DNA of 64,000 nucleotides from assembly GCF_009828055.1 (NCBI RefSeq), contig NZ_WTYB01000002.1, positions 992,001-1,056,000 on the forward strand. The letters are read 5' to 3'. The translations under genes were made by a program, and so were the position numbers. Under the pieces are notes generated by a model. It was not told the DNA's origin, made no database searches, and was given only the letters and a program-made list of their open reading frames with translations. Below, in pieces: positions 8,856 through 19,203 of the stretch (positions within the stretch are counted from its first letter, which is position 1; every line of letters starts with the position of its first letter). This stretch comes from Erythrobacter ramosus. Lineage in GTDB: Bacteria; Pseudomonadota; Alphaproteobacteria; Sphingomonadales; Sphingomonadaceae.

Positions 8856-9503
8856 TCAGCTGGCGAGGATCGCGTCGATCTGACCCGCGACGGTGTCGAT
8901 CGCGGCCATCCCGTCGATGCGCGAGACAATGCCGCGCGCTTCGTAGCCCGGCAGGATTGGCGCGGTCTTGGCCCGGTACTCCTGCATGCGCGTGCGCACG
9001 GTTTCTTCGTTGTCGTCGGGCCGACGCTTGAACTCGGTGCTGCCGCAGGTGTCGCACACGCCGTCAGTCTTGGGCGGGTTCGCAGTGTCATGATACAGCG
9101 CGCCGCAATTGGCGCAGGAGAACCGCCCGGTGATACGCTCAACCAGCGCGTCCTCGTTCACTTCAAGTTCGATCACATGGTCGAGCAATCGGCCATTGCG
9201 CGCCAAGATAGCGTCAAGCGCGTCAGCTTGGGCAGCCGTGCGGGGATAGCCATCGAAGATCGCACCCGTTTCCGGCGCCATAGCAGCAAGTTCAGCGTCG
9301 ATCAGGTCGGAGACGATTTCATCCGAGACCAGCTCGCCGCGCTCCATCACTTCCTTGGCGCGGAGGCCGACCGGCGTGCCGGCTTTCACCGCGGCACGCA
9401 GCATGTCGCCAGTCGAAAGCTGGCGCATGCCATGCCGCTCGACCAACCCTGCGCTTTGTGTTCCCTTACCCGCGCCGGGAGGGCCAAGAAGAATGATGTT
9501 CAC
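8856..9503 (-). CDS. adk: Adenylate kinase
   Basis: 215 residues; catalyses ATP + AMP = 2 ADP. The P-loop is G7-PPGAGKGTQ16, the NMP-binding region has STGDMLRAAV (about 30-39), and AIFDGYPRT follows. The LID domain carries four Cys (C130, C133, C150, C153; CANC and CDTC), the arrangement of zinc-binding long-form adenylate kinases, as opposed to the Cys-free lid of E. coli. Located after secY in the spc operon, as in many alphaproteobacteria. Confidence 0.97.
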   Translation of the reverse strand: MNIILLGPPGAGKGTQSAGLVERHGMRQLSTGDMLRAAVKAGTPVGLRAKEVMERGELVSDEIVSDLIDAELAAMAPETGAIFDGYPRTAAQADALDAILARNGRLLDHVIELEVNEDALVERITGRFSCANCGALYHDTANPPKTDGVCDTCGSTEFKRRPDDNEETVRTRMQEYRAKTAPILPGYEARGIVSRIDGMAAIDTVAGQIDAILAS

Positions 9504-9606
9504 GAACCGTCCCCCAATATCGCCGCGGGTCTTCGCCCGGCGCGTTCATTCAGACTAGTGGGTTCAACCAAGCACGGACCTGCGTCAAGCCGACTAATGT
9601 CGGATA

Positions 9607-10971
9607 TCAGCGCATCCGCCCCTTGAGCTTCGCCTTCTTGATGAGATCGCCATATTGCAGGGCCAGCAAGTGCGACTGGATCTGGCTGATCGTATCGACC
9701 GTCACGTTCACAACGATGAGCAGGCTGGTGCCGCCGAGGAACAGCGGAATCCCGGTCTGCGCGATCATGTATTCCGGCACCACGCAAACAACGGTGAGGT
9801 AGGCCGCGCCGATCACGGTGATCCGGGTCAGCACATATTCTAGATAATCCGACGTGCGCTTACCGGGACGAATGCCAGGGATCGAGCCGCCATTCTTCTT
9901 CAAGTTATCCGCTGTTTCCTCGGGGTTGAACACCACCGCAGTGTAGAAGAAGCAGAAGAAGATGATCCCGATCGCATAGAGCGTCATGTAGAGCGGCTGA
10001 CCATGCGCTAGATACTGGTTGAGCGCCTGCAGCACCGAATAGAAGCTGCTGTTGGTGTCAACCGAGCTGCCCGCAAACTGCGTGATCGTCAGCGGCAACA
10101 GCAGCAGCGAGCTGGCGAAGATCGGCGGGATCACACCCGCCGTGTTGATCTTGAGCGGCAGGTAGGACCGCTCCGCCTGCATCATGCCGCGCTGGGTTGC
10201 GCGCTTGGGATACTGGATCGTCAAGCGGCGCTGGGCGCGTTCCATGAAGGCGATCAGCAGGATCAGCGCGACCACCATCACGAGAAAGGCGATGATGATC
10301 CACGGCGCAATCGAGCCGGTGCGGCCGCCTTCGAACAGGTTGGTGGCAAAGCTCGGGAACTGGGCCACGATGCCGGCCATGATGATCAGCGAGATGCCGT
10401 TACCGATGCCGCGGCTGGTGATCTGCTCACCCAGCCACAGCAGGAACATGGTGCCGCCGACGAGGTTGATGACCGCAACGACGCGGAACATGTAGCCGGG
10501 GTTCACCACCGCCGCGAGGCCGTTCTGCGCGGCGAAGCTTTCAAGCCCCACCGCAATCGCATAGCCCTGGATAATGCACAGCAGCACCGCGCCATAGCGC
10601 GTGTACTGGTTGAGCTTCTGACGCCCACTCGCGCCTTCCTTCTTCAGCGCAGACAGCGCTGGGTGCAGGGCCGACGCCATCTGCACCACAATTGAAGCGG
10701 TAATATAGGGCATCACGCCGAGCGCGATGAGGCTCATGCGCTCAAGGCTGCCGCCCGAAAAGGCGTTGAACAGGTCGAGGATGCCGCCGCGGGTCTGTTG
10801 GTACAGCTCGCTCAGGATCAGCGGATTGACGCCAGGCAGCGGCACGAAGCTGAGGAAACGGAAGACAATCAGCGCCCCGATCGTGAACCAGATGCGCTGC
10901 TTGAGCTCGGTCGCCTTGGCAAAGTTGCCGAGGTTCAGGTTGCTCGCGATATTGTCGGCGCGTGATGCCAT
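9607..10971 (-). CDS. secY: Preprotein translocase subunit SecY
   Basis: 454 residues with ten hydrophobic segments. It is the central channel of the Sec translocon in the inner membrane, partnering SecE, SecG and SecA. Family features include RIWFTIGALIVFRFLSFVPLPG near the first membrane helix, the plug-region run GGILDLFNAFSGGSLERMS, and the C-terminal RPGKRTSDYLEYVLTRIT loop. It is the penultimate gene of the spc segment, between rplO and adk. A 185-bp spacer with a hairpin separates it from rplO. Confidence 0.98.
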   Translation of the reverse strand: MASRADNIASNLNLGNFAKATELKQRIWFTIGALIVFRFLSFVPLPGVNPLILSELYQQTRGGILDLFNAFSGGSLERMSLIALGVMPYITASIVVQMASALHPALSALKKEGASGRQKLNQYTRYGAVLLCIIQGYAIAVGLESFAAQNGLAAVVNPGYMFRVVAVINLVGGTMFLLWLGEQITSRGIGNGISLIIMAGIVAQFPSFATNLFEGGRTGSIAPWIIIAFLVMVVALILLIAFMERAQRRLTIQYPKRATQRGMMQAERSYLPLKINTAGVIPPIFASSLLLLPLTITQFAGSSVDTNSSFYSVLQALNQYLAHGQPLYMTLYAIGIIFFCFFYTAVVFNPEETADNLKKNGGSIPGIRPGKRTSDYLEYVLTRITVIGAAYLTVVCVVPEYMIAQTGIPLFLGGTSLLIVVNVTVDTISQIQSHLLALQYGDLIKKAKLKGRMR

Positions 10972-11112
10972 GTCGTTCTGTCAGTCCTAGCTCTTGATCC
11001 GGTGGTGATGGCTGACCTGCAACCATCCCGAACCATCCAATGCGCGCCTATGCTGCAAGAGCTGGCCCTGCATCAGAAGGGCCCATCCGGCGCGCGCGAG
11101 CGTAAATAGGGA

Positions 11113-11141
11113 GCGCGGGGGCACTTGTCGAACCCCCGCGC
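11113..11141 (-). promoter_or_regulatory. Hairpin between rplO and secY
   Basis: A 9-bp perfect stem (GCGCGGGGG at 11113-11121 with 11133-11141) lies just past the rplO stop. No T-run follows, so it is more likely an mRNA stability or processing element, or a weak attenuator that lowers secY expression relative to the ribosomal genes. Confidence 0.4.
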
Positions 11142-11156
11142 ATCACCTTTTGTCGA

Positions 11157-11693
11157 TTACTTCGCGCGTGCAGCCGCAGCGGTAGCCTTGTTAGCGTCGC
11201 GGCGAGCAAGCTTCTTCTCATGCTCGGGCGTCGGTGCAGCCGCCACTTCGACGCTGCCACCGGCCTTTTCGACCGCAGCAATCGCGCCCTTGGTCGCGCC
11301 AGTCACGGCGAAGGTCACCTTGGCAGTGATCTCACCCTTGCCCAGCAGACGCACGCCGTCCTTGCCATCACGCACCAGACCGACAGCGCGCAGGGCGTCT
11401 TCGGTGATGGTGGCCTTGATGTCGATCTTACCCGCGTCGATGAACTTCTGGATCATGCCGATGTTCACTTCGGCGTAGTCCTTGGCGAAGGGGTTGTTGA
11501 AGCCGCGCTTCGGCAGGCGCATGTGAAGCGGCATCTGACCGCCTTCAAAGCCCTTGATCGCCACGCCGGAACGAGCCTTCTGGCCCTTCTGACCGCGAGC
11601 CGAGGTCTTGCCCTTGCCCGAGCCGATACCACGGCCCACACGCATCCGACCCTTACGGGCACCGGCATTGTCGCGGATGTCATTCAGTTTCAT
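11157..11693 (-). CDS. rplO: Ribosomal protein uL15
   Basis: 178 residues, starting [20 protein letters not shown] with the Gly/Lys-rich loop [18 protein letters not shown] that threads between 23S rRNA domains. About 30 extra residues at the C terminus, rich in Ala and Lys, exceed the 144-aa E. coli protein. Followed by secY and preceded by rpmD with a 142-bp gap that contains palindromic repeats. Confidence 0.97.
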   Translation of the reverse strand: MKLNDIRDNAGARKGRMRVGRGIGSGKGKTSARGQKGQKARSGVAIKGFEGGQMPLHMRLPKRGFNNPFAKDYAEVNIGMIQKFIDAGKIDIKATITEDALRAVGLVRDGKDGVRLLGKGEITAKVTFAVTGATKGAIAAVEKAGGSVEVAAAPTPEHEKKLARRDANKATAAAARAK

Positions 11694-11716
11694 AGTCGTG
11701 CACTCGCTGAAGTTTA

Positions 11717-11799
11717 TCCCAGCGAAAGCTGGGACCTGAGGTTAGCTCTGCCGCAGAGAGGACGCGCTGACCACCCTGGATCCCGGCTTTCGGCGGGAT
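11717..11799. repeat. Two palindromic repeats inside the spc operon
   Basis: TCCCAGCGAAAGCTGGGA (11717-11734) and ATCCCGGCTTTCGGCGGGAT (11780-11799) are hairpin-forming members of the dispersed repeat family also seen at 25592, 26131 and 45670. They fill the gap between rpmD and rplO. Confidence 0.7.
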
Positions 11800-11835
11800 G
11801 ACGGGGGAGGACGAATTCCTCCCCGCCACAGTATC

Positions 11836-12012
11836 TTAGTCGATCACCTGCACCAGATGCGGGACCTTGGCGATTGCGCCGCGCACCTCGGGGGTGTCCT
11901 GACGCTCGACGATCTTGTGCATCTTGTTCAGCCCCAGACCGATGAGGATCTGGCGCTGACTGGCGGGGCGACGGATCGGCGAACCGATCTGCTTGATCTT
12001 GATGGTAGCCAT
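11836..12012 (-). CDS. rpmD: Ribosomal protein uL30
   Basis: A 58-residue protein reading [16 protein letters not shown] at the start, then [19 protein letters not shown], which is the uL30 core. uL30 is a small protein at the edge of the 50S near 5S rRNA. The gene lies 6 bp after rpsE and before rplO, its invariant place in the spc operon. The ORF is intact with ATG at 12012 and TAA at 11836. Confidence 0.97.
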   Translation of the reverse strand: MATIKIKQIGSPIRRPASQRQILIGLGLNKMHKIVERQDTPEVRGAIAKVPHLVQVID

Positions 12013-12018
12013 CTCGAA

Positions 12019-12732
12019 TTACTCCACAATCGCCGCAGCGTCGGCTTCAGCCTCAACTGCGCTGGCCCCGCCACGACCCAGAAGGTCGACGACCTTCTTG
12101 CCACGACGCTGAGCAACCGACTTCGGCGAAGTCTGGTCGGACAGCGCGTCAAAGGTGGCGCGGATCATGTTGTAGGGGTTCGAAGTGCCGACCGACTTGG
12201 TCACCACGTCAGCGACGCCCAGGCTCTCGAACACAGCGCGCATCGGACCACCGGCGATGATGCCGGTCCCCGGAGGCGCCGTACGCAGAGTGACCTTGCC
12301 CGCGCCAAAACGGCCGTTGCCGTCATGGTGCAGAGTGCGGCCTTCCTTGAGCGGAACGCGGATCATCTTCTTGCGAGCCGCGGCAGTTGCCTTGGTGATC
12401 GCTTCGGGCACTTCGCGAGCCTTGCCGTGGCCGAAGCCAACGCGGCCCTGACCATCGCCAACCACGACCAGCGCGGCAAAGCCGAAGCGCTTGCCGCCCT
12501 TTACGGTCTTGGAGACGCGGTTGATGTGCACCAGCTTTTCGATGATGCCGTCATCTTCTTCCTGCTTGCCGCCGCGACGGTCATCGCGACCGCCACGACC
12601 ACGTCCGCGATCGCCGCCACCGCCTTCACGGTTGCCGCCACGGCCACGGCCACGACGGCCCTGCGCTTCACCGGCATCGCCAGCAACTTCGCTGACCACT
12701 TCGGGGGTTTCGATGGTGTTCTCGTCAGCCAT
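12019..12732 (-). CDS. rpsE: Ribosomal protein uS5 with a long RG-rich N-terminal extension
   Basis: 237 residues against 167 in E. coli. The conserved core starts near residue 62 ([19 protein letters not shown], the dsRBD-like domain and spectinomycin-loop region) and continues with [17 protein letters not shown]. The first ~60 residues are an acidic start followed by RGRGRGG-type Arg/Gly repeats, likely disordered and RNA-binding. uS5 shapes the mRNA entry channel and decoding fidelity. Gaps to rplR (2 bp) and rpmD (6 bp) show tight coupling. Confidence 0.97.
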   Translation of the reverse strand: MADENTIETPEVVSEVAGDAGEAQGRRGRGRGGNREGGGGDRGRGRGGRDDRRGGKQEEDDGIIEKLVHINRVSKTVKGGKRFGFAALVVVGDGQGRVGFGHGKAREVPEAITKATAAARKKMIRVPLKEGRTLHHDGNGRFGAGKVTLRTAPPGTGIIAGGPMRAVFESLGVADVVTKSVGTSNPYNMIRATFDALSDQTSPKSVAQRRGKKVVDLLGRGGASAVEAEADAAAIVE

Positions 12733-12734
12733 AA

Positions 12735-13079
12735 TCAGAACTCCAGCCCGCCTTCACGGGCGGCATCGGCCAGCGCTTTGACGCGACCATGGAACAGGAA
12801 CCCGCCGCGATCGAACACGACAGTGGTCACGCCCGCCTTCTTGGCAGCTTCGGCAATCGCCTTGCCGACCTCGACAGCGGCATCGACATTCGCGCCGCTC
12901 GCCTTGGCACCGAGCGTCGAGGCCGCAGCGACAGTCTTGCCGGCTGCATCATCGATGATCTGGGCGTAGATGTGACGGCCGGTGCGGTGCACCGACAGAC
13001 GGGGCTTGCCACCGGCACGTGCACGCAGAGCGGTGCGAACGCGGCGACGGCGCCGTTCGAAAAGGGAAAGCTTTGCCAT
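12735..13079 (-). CDS. rplR: Ribosomal protein uL18
   Basis: 114 residues starting [19 protein letters not shown], then [18 protein letters not shown] and the C-terminal [23 protein letters not shown] shared by the family. uL18 binds 5S rRNA with uL5 in the central protuberance. A longer in-frame start would overlap rplF heavily; the ATG at 13079 sits 1 bp after the rplF stop and matches the family start. Confidence 0.97.
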   Translation of the reverse strand: MAKLSLFERRRRRVRTALRARAGGKPRLSVHRTGRHIYAQIIDDAAGKTVAAASTLGAKASGANVDAAVEVGKAIAEAAKKAGVTTVVFDRGGFLFHGRVKALADAAREGGLEF

Positions 13080-13080
13080 C

Positions 13081-13614
13081 TTATCTCTTCTTCCCTTCCT
13101 TGCGGAAGATAAACTCGCCCTTGTAGGCAATCCCCTTGCCCTTGTAGGGCTCGGGCTTGCGCCAACGGCGGATTTCGGCGGCAAACTGGCCAACGGCCTG
13201 CTTGTCGGTCCCGGAAATCTCGATCGTGGTCTGATCCGGAGTCTTCACTTCAAGACCCTCGGGCACAGGCAGGTCGACATCATGGCTGTAGCCAAGCTGC
13301 AGCTTCAGATTGCGACCCTGCGCGTTGGCACGGTAGCCGACGCCCTTGATGACGAGGACCTTGGTGAAGCCGTCAGTGACGCCTTCGACCAGGTTCGACA
13401 CCAGCGTGCGCTGCATGCCCCAAAAGGCCCGCGCCTGACGGCTGTCATTGGCCGGCTTGACCGAGATCTCGCCCTCTTCGACCTTGTAGTCGATGAGGTC
13501 GGACAGACCCAGGGTCAGAGTGCCCTTGGGCCCCTTCACCGTAAGGGTGCCGTTGTCGATCGTGGCGGTAACACCGCCCGGGATCGCCACCGGCTTTTTA
13601 CCGATGCGGCTCAT
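13081..13614 (-). CDS. rplF: Ribosomal protein uL6
   Basis: 177 residues with the duplicated uL6 fold: start [19 protein letters not shown], middle [19 protein letters not shown], and the C-terminal signature [20 protein letters not shown]. It contacts the sarcin-ricin loop area where elongation factors bind. Its start shares one base with the rpsH stop. Confidence 0.98.
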   Translation of the reverse strand: MSRIGKKPVAIPGGVTATIDNGTLTVKGPKGTLTLGLSDLIDYKVEEGEISVKPANDSRQARAFWGMQRTLVSNLVEGVTDGFTKVLVIKGVGYRANAQGRNLKLQLGYSHDVDLPVPEGLEVKTPDQTTIEISGTDKQAVGQFAAEIRRWRKPEPYKGKGIAYKGEFIFRKEGKKR

Positions 13615-14009
13615 CAGAACACCTCCGCCAGGACTTCGCCGCCGACGTTGTGGCTGCGTGCTTCGGCATCCGAGAGCACGCCGCGCGGCGTCGAGACGAT
13701 CGTGATGCCGAGGCCATTACGGATCGTCGGAAGTTCCTTGGAACCCGAATAGACCCGGCGACCCGGCTTGGAGACGCGGGCCACGTGCTTGATCGCGGGC
13801 TCGCCTTCGAAATACTTCAGTTCGATCCGCAGCGCCGGATGCTTACCCGAATTGTCTTCGCTGTAGCCACGGATGTAGCCTTCACGCTGAAGCACTTCGA
13901 GCACGCTTGCGCGAAGGTTGCTCGCGGGCGTGAGCACGGAGTCCTTCTTCGCACGCTGGCCGTTGCGGATGCGGGTGAGCATATCACCCAGAGGATCGGT
14001 CATAGCCAT
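13614..14009 (-). CDS. rpsH: Ribosomal protein uS8
   Basis: 131 residues, starting [18 protein letters not shown] and carrying the C-terminal signature [19 protein letters not shown]. uS8 is a primary 16S binder; in E. coli it also represses the spc operon at a structure near rplE. I did not see an obvious copy of that structure, and the rplX-rplE overlap leaves little room for it. Confidence 0.98.
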   Translation of the reverse strand: MAMTDPLGDMLTRIRNGQRAKKDSVLTPASNLRASVLEVLQREGYIRGYSEDNSGKHPALRIELKYFEGEPAIKHVARVSKPGRRVYSGSKELPTIRNGLGITIVSTPRGVLSDAEARSHNVGGEVLAEVF

Positions 14010-14019
14010 TGTTCAGTCC

Positions 14020-14325
14020 TCACCAGCTCGACTTGGTCAGACCGGGAATCATCCCGCTGTTGCCGAGTTGACGCAGTTCGATGCGGTTGATGCCGAACTT
14101 GCGGTAATAGCCGCGCGGGCGGCCGGTGGTGGCGCAACGGTTGCGGACCCGGGTCGGGTTCGCATTGCGCGGAATCTCTGCCATCTTGAGCCGAGCGACC
14201 AGGCGCTCAGTCTCGTCGAGGGACTCGTCATTCGCGATCGCCTTCAGCTTCTCGTACTTCGCAGCGTACTGCTTGACGAGCTTCTTGCGACGCTCATTCT
14301 TGTTGATGGAACTCAGTTTCGCCAT
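14020..14325 (-). CDS. rpsN: Ribosomal protein uS14 (zinc-free form)
   Basis: 101 residues, the long form without CxxC zinc motifs. Family landmarks are [17 protein letters not shown] at the start and [21 protein letters not shown] near the C terminus. uS14 helps assemble the 30S head. It lies between rplE and rpsH, as expected. Confidence 0.97.
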   Translation of the reverse strand: MAKLSSINKNERRKKLVKQYAAKYEKLKAIANDESLDETERLVARLKMAEIPRNANPTRVRNRCATTGRPRGYYRKFGINRIELRQLGNSGMIPGLTKSSW

Positions 14326-14367
14326 GGACTTAAGCTCTCTTGCCTAGTGTCGTTTGGGGGAAGCGGC

Positions 14368-14961
14368 TCACGCCGCCTCCTTCTGTTCGGTTGCCTTTGC
14401 GCCCGGTGCTTCGCCCTGGAAGGGGAAGCCGAACAGACGCAGCAATTCGCGCGCCTCTTCATCGGTCTTGGCGGTGGTGGTGACGATGATGTCCATCCCG
14501 CGCACCTTCTCGATCTTGTCGTAGCTGATTTCGGGGAACACGATCTGTTCCTTCAGCCCCATCGCGTAGTTGCCGCGGCCATCGAACGACTTGGCGTTCA
14601 GCCCGCGGAAGTCACGGATGCGCGGCATGGCCACGGTCACGAGACGATCAAGAAACTCGTACATACGTTCACGGCGCAAGGTGACCTTGCAACCGATCGG
14701 CATGCCTTCACGCAGCTTGAACTGCGCGATCGACTTCTTGGCGATGGTGATGACCGGCTTCTGGCCGGCGATCAGCGCCATTTCTTCGGCAGCGGTCTGG
14801 ACCTTCTTCTTGTCCTGGCTCGCTTCGCCGACGCCCATGTTGAGCGTGATCTTCAGAAGCTTGGGGACTTCGAGACGGTTCTTGTAGCCAAACTTCTCGG
14901 TCATCGCTTTCACGATTTCCTCGTCGTACTTGGCCTTCATCCGGGCGGTATAATCAGCCAT
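14368..14961 (-). CDS. rplE: Ribosomal protein uL5
   Basis: 197 residues with [20 protein letters not shown] and the [19 protein letters not shown] segment, both typical of uL5. It binds 5S rRNA and contacts the P-site tRNA. I chose the ATG at 14961 (MADYTARM) because GGGGAG lies 7 bp ahead and the longer frame adds only five residues overlapping rplX. The C-terminal ~15 residues are an alphaproteobacterial extension. Confidence 0.96.
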   Translation of the reverse strand: MADYTARMKAKYDEEIVKAMTEKFGYKNRLEVPKLLKITLNMGVGEASQDKKKVQTAAEEMALIAGQKPVITIAKKSIAQFKLREGMPIGCKVTLRRERMYEFLDRLVTVAMPRIRDFRGLNAKSFDGRGNYAMGLKEQIVFPEISYDKIEKVRGMDIIVTTTAKTDEEARELLRLFGFPFQGEAPGAKATEQKEAA

Positions 14962-15274
14962 CGATGGTCTCCCCACTCTTCACGGCGACGCGGACCTTCT
15001 TGCCGTCCTTCATTTCGAAACGGACGCGCGTGGCCTTGCCGGTCTTGGGATCAGCGAGCGCAACCTTCGAGATGTGCATCGGGGCCGGGAACCGGTCGAT
15101 GCCACCCTGGGGGTTGGTCTGGCTGGGCTTGCGGTGGCGGGCAGCGATATTCACGCCCTCGACAACAACCTTGCCGTCCTTCGGCATGACCTGAGCGACC
15201 GTACCGGTACGACCCTTGTCCTTGCCCGACAGCACGACGACGCTGTCACCCTTCTTGATCTTCGCGGCAGCCAT
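14954..15274 (-). CDS. rplX: Ribosomal protein uL24
   Basis: 106 residues with the KOW motif [20 protein letters not shown] near the N terminus and [19 protein letters not shown], conserved in uL24, an assembly-initiating 23S binder by the exit tunnel. A GTG one codon upstream is possible, but the ATG at 15274 overlaps the rplN stop by one base and has GGAGGT six bases ahead. The 3' end overlaps rplE by 8 bp. Confidence 0.97.
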   Translation of the reverse strand: MAAAKIKKGDSVVVLSGKDKGRTGTVAQVMPKDGKVVVEGVNIAARHRKPSQTNPQGGIDRFPAPMHISKVALADPKTGKATRVRFEMKDGKKVRVAVKSGETIDG

Positions 15275-15642
15275 CACAGCACCTCCGGAGCGAGCGATAT
15301 GATCTTCATGAAGCCGCGCGAACGCAGTTCACGCACCACCGGGCCAAAGATACGGGTGCCGATCGGCTCCTCGTTCTTGTTGACCAGCACGGCAGCATTG
15401 CTGTCGAAACGGATCACGGTGCCGTCGGGACGACGCACTTCCTTGCGGGTGCGGACGATCACGGCGCGATGGACATCGCCCTTCTTGACCTTCGCGCGCG
15501 GCTGCGCCTCCTTGATGGAGACGACGATCACATCGCCGACGCCCGCGGTACGACGCTTCGACCCGCCCAGCACCTTGATGCACTGGACGCGCTTGGCGCC
15601 GCTGTTGTCCGCGACGTCGAGATTGGATTGCATCTGGATCAT
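15274..15642 (-). CDS. rplN: Ribosomal protein uL14
   Basis: 122 residues, the standard length. [20 protein letters not shown] at the start and [18 protein letters not shown] toward the end are signature parts of uL14, which bridges to the small subunit and contacts RsfS. It is followed directly by rplX with a one-base overlap. Confidence 0.98.
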   Translation of the reverse strand: MIQMQSNLDVADNSGAKRVQCIKVLGGSKRRTAGVGDVIVVSIKEAQPRAKVKKGDVHRAVIVRTRKEVRRPDGTVIRFDSNAAVLVNKNEEPIGTRIFGPVVRELRSRGFMKIISLAPEVL

Positions 15643-15718
15643 TGATCCGTCTTCCTTCTCACTGGCTTACCAGGACACCCGATCCGACCGGGGCCTGACA
15701 GTTCCGATTACGCCTAAT

Positions 15719-16009
15719 TCAGTTACCCGCAGCTGCCACGTCAAGGTCGGCTTCCACCGCCTGCACGCCGCCTGCCACAACCCGGTCCTTGACGATCCAG
15801 GTCTTGGTCTTGGACATCGGGCGGGTCTCTTCGATCCGCACCACGTCACCCACGGTGTATTCATTGGTTTCGTCGTGCGCGTGATACTTCTTCGAACGAC
15901 GGATGATCTTCCCGTAAAGCGGGTGCTTCACCTTGCGTTCGACCAGCACGGTCACGGTCTTGTTGGTCTTGTCGGAGGTCACAGTCCCGACGAGGATGCG
16001 CTTGGGCAT
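15719..16009 (-). CDS. rpsQ: Ribosomal protein uS17
   Basis: 96 residues with [38 protein letters not shown] and [18 protein letters not shown], the OB-fold core of uS17 that initiates 30S assembly. About 20 residues after the core ([20 protein letters not shown]) form a lineage extension not present in E. coli. The 76-bp gap to rplN is the largest within this stretch. Confidence 0.97.
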   Translation of the reverse strand: MPKRILVGTVTSDKTNKTVTVLVERKVKHPLYGKIIRRSKKYHAHDETNEYTVGDVVRIEETRPMSKTKTWIVKDRVVAGGVQAVEADLDVAAAGN

Positions 16010-16020
16010 TGTGCTACTCC

Positions 16021-16233
16021 TTACGCCTTGGCGGCGGCGGTTTTGGCCGCACGCTCGTTTTGCAGCGTCTTGATCTGCGCGATGGTCCGGCGCACCTGAC
16101 GGATGCGCGAGGGAGCCTCGAGCTGGTTGGTCGCAGCCTGGAACCGCAGATTGTACTGCTCACGCTTCAGCTCGGTGAGCTCGGCGGTCAGCTGATCATC
16201 AGTCTTGGTGCGAAGGTCCGCAAAGTCGGCCAT
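16021..16233 (-). CDS. rpmC: Ribosomal protein uL29
   Basis: 70 residues of two helices: [19 protein letters not shown] and [20 protein letters not shown]. uL29 sits at the tunnel exit where it neighbours uL23 and the trigger factor/SRP docking site. The start shares a base with the rplP stop. A longer frame reading into rplP is not credible. Confidence 0.97.
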   Translation of the reverse strand: MADFADLRTKTDDQLTAELTELKREQYNLRFQAATNQLEAPSRIRQVRRTIAQIKTLQNERAAKTAAAKA

Positions 16234-16667
16234 TATTCGCCTCCCAGGTGGCTGGTGTCGCCGAGACGGGCAACAACCTTGGTCTTGATCGGCAGCTTCA
16301 TGGCTGCACGCTCGAACGCTTCGGCCGCGAGCGGCCCGGCAACGCCGTCGAGTTCGAACAGGATGCGACCCGGCTTCACGCGGGCTGCCCAATATTCGAC
16401 CGAACCCTTGCCCTTACCCTGACGGACTTCAGCAGGCTTCTTCGTCACCGGCACATCGGGGAAGACGCGGATCCAGAGACGGCCCTGACGCTTGATGTGA
16501 CGCGTGATCGCGCGGCGAGCCGCTTCGATCTGACGTGCGGTAATCCGCTCGGGCTCCAGAGCCTTCAGACCATAGGAGCCGAAGTTAAGGGTGGTGCCAC
16601 CCTTGGCTTCGCCCTTGATCCGTCCCTTGAACTGCTTGCGGAACTTGTGCTTTTTCGGTTGCAACAT
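16233..16667 (-). CDS. rplP: Ribosomal protein uL16
   Basis: 144 residues. [19 protein letters not shown], then [21 protein letters not shown] and the loop [21 protein letters not shown], which includes the Arg that is hydroxylated in E. coli (R81 equivalent). uL16 positions tRNA in the A site near the peptidyl transferase centre. Confidence 0.98.
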   Translation of the reverse strand: MLQPKKHKFRKQFKGRIKGEAKGGTTLNFGSYGLKALEPERITARQIEAARRAITRHIKRQGRLWIRVFPDVPVTKKPAEVRQGKGKGSVEYWAARVKPGRILFELDGVAGPLAAEAFERAAMKLPIKTKVVARLGDTSHLGGE

Positions 16668-16678
16668 GGTCTGTTACC

Positions 16679-17374
16679 TCAACGAGCCGGCCGGACGCCG
16701 GAAGTCTGAGCTTCCATCATCAGGCGGTCCTGGGCGGTCGGATCATGAGCGAGGATCTCGCCCTTGAAGATCCACACCTTGATACCGATGATCCCGTAGG
16801 CGGTGAGCGCCTCACACTCGGCATAATCGATGTTGGCACGCAGCGTGTGCGCCGGAACACGACCTTCACGATACGATTCAACCCGGGCGATTTCCGCGCC
16901 GCCAAGACGGCCGCCGCAGGTGATCTTGATCCCTTCGGCACCGAGCCGGATGGCCGACTGCATCGCGCGCTTCATCGCCCGGCGGAACGCCACACGGCGA
17001 ACCAGCTGGTCAGCGATGCCCTGCGCAACGAGCTTGGAGTCGATTTCCGGCTTGCGGATTTCAACGATGTTCAGCTTCACGTCGCTCGGCGTCATGGTCG
17101 CCAGCTTCGAGCGCAGCTTTTCGATGTCTGCACCCTTCTTGCCGATGATCACGCCGGGACGCGCCGCATAGATCGACACGCGGCACAGCTTGGCCGGACG
17201 CTCGATCACCACCTTGGAAACTGCAGCCTGCGGCAGATTCTTCATGATGTACTTGCGGATCGCGACATCTTCCTTGAGCAGCTGCGCATAGTCACGCCCT
17301 TCGGCGTACCAGCGGCTGTCCCAGGTGCGGTTGATCTGCAGGCGCAGACCGATCGGATTGCTCTTCTGGCCCAT
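16679..17374 (-). CDS. rpsC: Ribosomal protein uS3
   Basis: 231 residues with [20 protein letters not shown], the KH-domain motif [17 protein letters not shown], and the C-terminal [21 protein letters not shown]. uS3 forms part of the mRNA entry helicase. One base separates its start from the rplV stop. Confidence 0.98.
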   Translation of the reverse strand: MGQKSNPIGLRLQINRTWDSRWYAEGRDYAQLLKEDVAIRKYIMKNLPQAAVSKVVIERPAKLCRVSIYAARPGVIIGKKGADIEKLRSKLATMTPSDVKLNIVEIRKPEIDSKLVAQGIADQLVRRVAFRRAMKRAMQSAIRLGAEGIKITCGGRLGGAEIARVESYREGRVPAHTLRANIDYAECEALTAYGIIGIKVWIFKGEILAHDPTAQDRLMMEAQTSGVRPAR

Positions 17375-17375
17375 C

Positions 17376-17753
17376 TTACGCCTCTTCTGCTTCGCGAACG
17401 ACGATCCGCAGCCGTGAGAACGGCTTGAGGATCCGGGTCGACTTGCCGCGGCCGCGGGTGTGGAACCGCTTCATCGTCACCGACTTGCCGACCGAAGCTT
17501 CCGCCACGATCAACGCATCAACGTCGAGGTTGTGGTTGTTTTCAGCATTGGCGATTGCGGAGGCGAGCACCTTGCTCGCATCGCGCGCCATTGCCCGCTT
17601 CGAAAAGGCGAGAATGTTCAACGCCTCTTCAGCCTTCTTGCCACGGATCAGGGCAGCAACGAGGTTGAGCTTCTGCGCCGAACCACGGATCGTGGTGCCG
17701 ACGGCCAGCGCCTCGTTATCGCCCACGCGGCGGGGTGCCTTTGCCTTGCTCAT
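17376..17753 (-). CDS. rplV: Ribosomal protein uL22
   Basis: 125 residues. The core [20 protein letters not shown] and the tunnel-lining hairpin region ending in [20 protein letters not shown] match uL22, whose loop forms the constriction of the exit tunnel and the macrolide site. The N terminus is about 10 residues longer than in E. coli. Its start shares one base with the rpsS stop. Confidence 0.98.
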   Translation of the reverse strand: MSKAKAPRRVGDNEALAVGTTIRGSAQKLNLVAALIRGKKAEEALNILAFSKRAMARDASKVLASAIANAENNHNLDVDALIVAEASVGKSVTMKRFHTRGRGKSTRILKPFSRLRIVVREAEEA

Positions 17754-18028
17754 CAGCGCTTGCCCTTCTTGTCGGCAGCGTGACCGGGGAAGGTGCGCGT
17801 GGGCGCAAATTCACCAAGCTTGTGGCCGACCATTTCTTCCGAAACCGAAACGGGAATGAACTTGTGCCCGTTATAGACATTGAAGGTGAGCCCGACGAAC
17901 TGCGGCAGAATCGTCGAACGCCGCGACCAGGTCTTGATCGGCTTGACGTTGCTCGCTTCCTGCGCGCTTTCAGCCTTCTTCAACAGGCTCAGCTCGACAA
18001 ACGGACCTTTCCAGACGGAACGTGCCAT
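17753..18028 (-). CDS. rpsS: Ribosomal protein uS19
   Basis: 91 residues, starting [18 protein letters not shown] and containing [20 protein letters not shown] and [20 protein letters not shown], the uS19 signatures. It sits in the 30S head next to uS13 and touches bridge B1a. It lies 6 bp after rplB. Confidence 0.98.
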   Translation of the reverse strand: MARSVWKGPFVELSLLKKAESAQEASNVKPIKTWSRRSTILPQFVGLTFNVYNGHKFIPVSVSEEMVGHKLGEFAPTRTFPGHAADKKGKR

Positions 18029-18034
18029 CGTCTC

Positions 18035-18871
18035 TTACCTCTTCTTCTTCGCGTGACGCGAACGGATGATCATCTTGTCCGTCTGCTTGTTATGGCGCGT
18101 ACGGGCACCCTTGGTCGGCTTGCCCCACGGGGTCACCGGATGGCGACCACCTGAGGTCCGGCCTTCACCACCACCGTGCGGGTGGTCGACCGGGTTCTTC
18201 GCAACACCGCGGGTCAGCGGGCGGACGCCCATCCAACGCTTGCGGCCAGCCTTGGCAAAGTTCTGGTTGCCGTTGTCGGGGTTCGACACGGCACCCACAG
18301 TGCCCATGCAATCGGCGCGCAGGTATCGCTGCTCACCCGAATTCAGGCGAACGATGACCATGGCGCGGTCACGACCGACGACCTGCACATAAGTGCCGGC
18401 CGAACGGGCGATCTGACCGCCCTTGCCCGGCTTCATTTCCACATTGTGGCAAATGGTACCTACCGGCATCTGACCCAGCAACATGGCGTTGCCCGGCTTG
18501 GTGTCGGTCTTCTCACCGGCCACAACAGTGTCACCAACGGCGAGACGCTGCGGAGCGATGATGTAGGCCTGCTCACCATCTTCGTACTTCACGAGTGCGA
18601 TGAAGGCGGTGCGGTTGGGGTCATATTCCAGACGCTCGACGGTGGCCGGCATGTCCCACTTACGACGCTTGAAGTCGATGAAGCGGTACTTCTGCTTGTG
18701 ACCACCGGCGATGCCACGCGAGGTGACATGGCCCTTGTTGTTACGGCCACCGGTCTTGTGCTTACCTTCGGTAAGCGCCTTAACCGGCTTGCCCTTCCAC
18801 AGGGCCGACTTGTCGACCAAAATCAGACCGCGGCGAGCGGGACTGGTCGGTTTATAGTTCTTGAGTGCCAT
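18035..18871 (-). CDS. rplB: Ribosomal protein uL2
   Basis: 278 residues. The C-terminal [17 protein letters not shown] stretch contains the catalytically debated His near the peptidyl transferase centre, and [19 protein letters not shown] marks the SH3-like domain. uL2 is a primary 23S binder needed for subunit association. It is followed by rpsS and preceded by rplW. Confidence 0.98.
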   Translation of the reverse strand: MALKNYKPTSPARRGLILVDKSALWKGKPVKALTEGKHKTGGRNNKGHVTSRGIAGGHKQKYRFIDFKRRKWDMPATVERLEYDPNRTAFIALVKYEDGEQAYIIAPQRLAVGDTVVAGEKTDTKPGNAMLLGQMPVGTICHNVEMKPGKGGQIARSAGTYVQVVGRDRAMVIVRLNSGEQRYLRADCMGTVGAVSNPDNGNQNFAKAGRKRWMGVRPLTRGVAKNPVDHPHGGGEGRTSGGRHPVTPWGKPTKGARTRHNKQTDKMIIRSRHAKKKR

Positions 18872-18894
18872 TGTTCGTGTCCTGTCCCTTGGCC

Positions 18895-19203
18895 TCAGAT
18901 ACCGCTGGTGATGTCGATCATTTCACCCTCAGCGAGGGTGACAATGGCCTTCTTCACGTCGCTGCGCTGATAGGCCTTGCCCTTCCAGCGCTTGGTCTTG
19001 CCCTTGACCACCAGGGTGTTCACGGCGACGACCTTCTTGTCGTAGATCGCCTCGATCGCTTCCTTGATCTGGGGCTTGGTCGCCGAGTTGGCGACCTTGA
19101 AGACCACTGCGTTGTTCTCGGACGCGAGGGTCGACTTTTCGGTGATGTGCGGCGCGATGATCACGTCATAGTGACGCGCATCGACAGTCTGCTTCTTAGC
19201 CAT
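18895..19203 (-). CDS. rplW: Ribosomal protein uL23
   Basis: 102 residues with [19 protein letters not shown] and [20 protein letters not shown], which fit uL23, the docking site for trigger factor and SRP at the tunnel exit. The gene overlaps the rplD end by 8 bp, consistent with translational coupling. Confidence 0.98.
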   Translation of the reverse strand: MAKKQTVDARHYDVIIAPHITEKSTLASENNAVVFKVANSATKPQIKEAIEAIYDKKVVAVNTLVVKGKTKRWKGKAYQRSDVKKAIVTLAEGEMIDITSGI

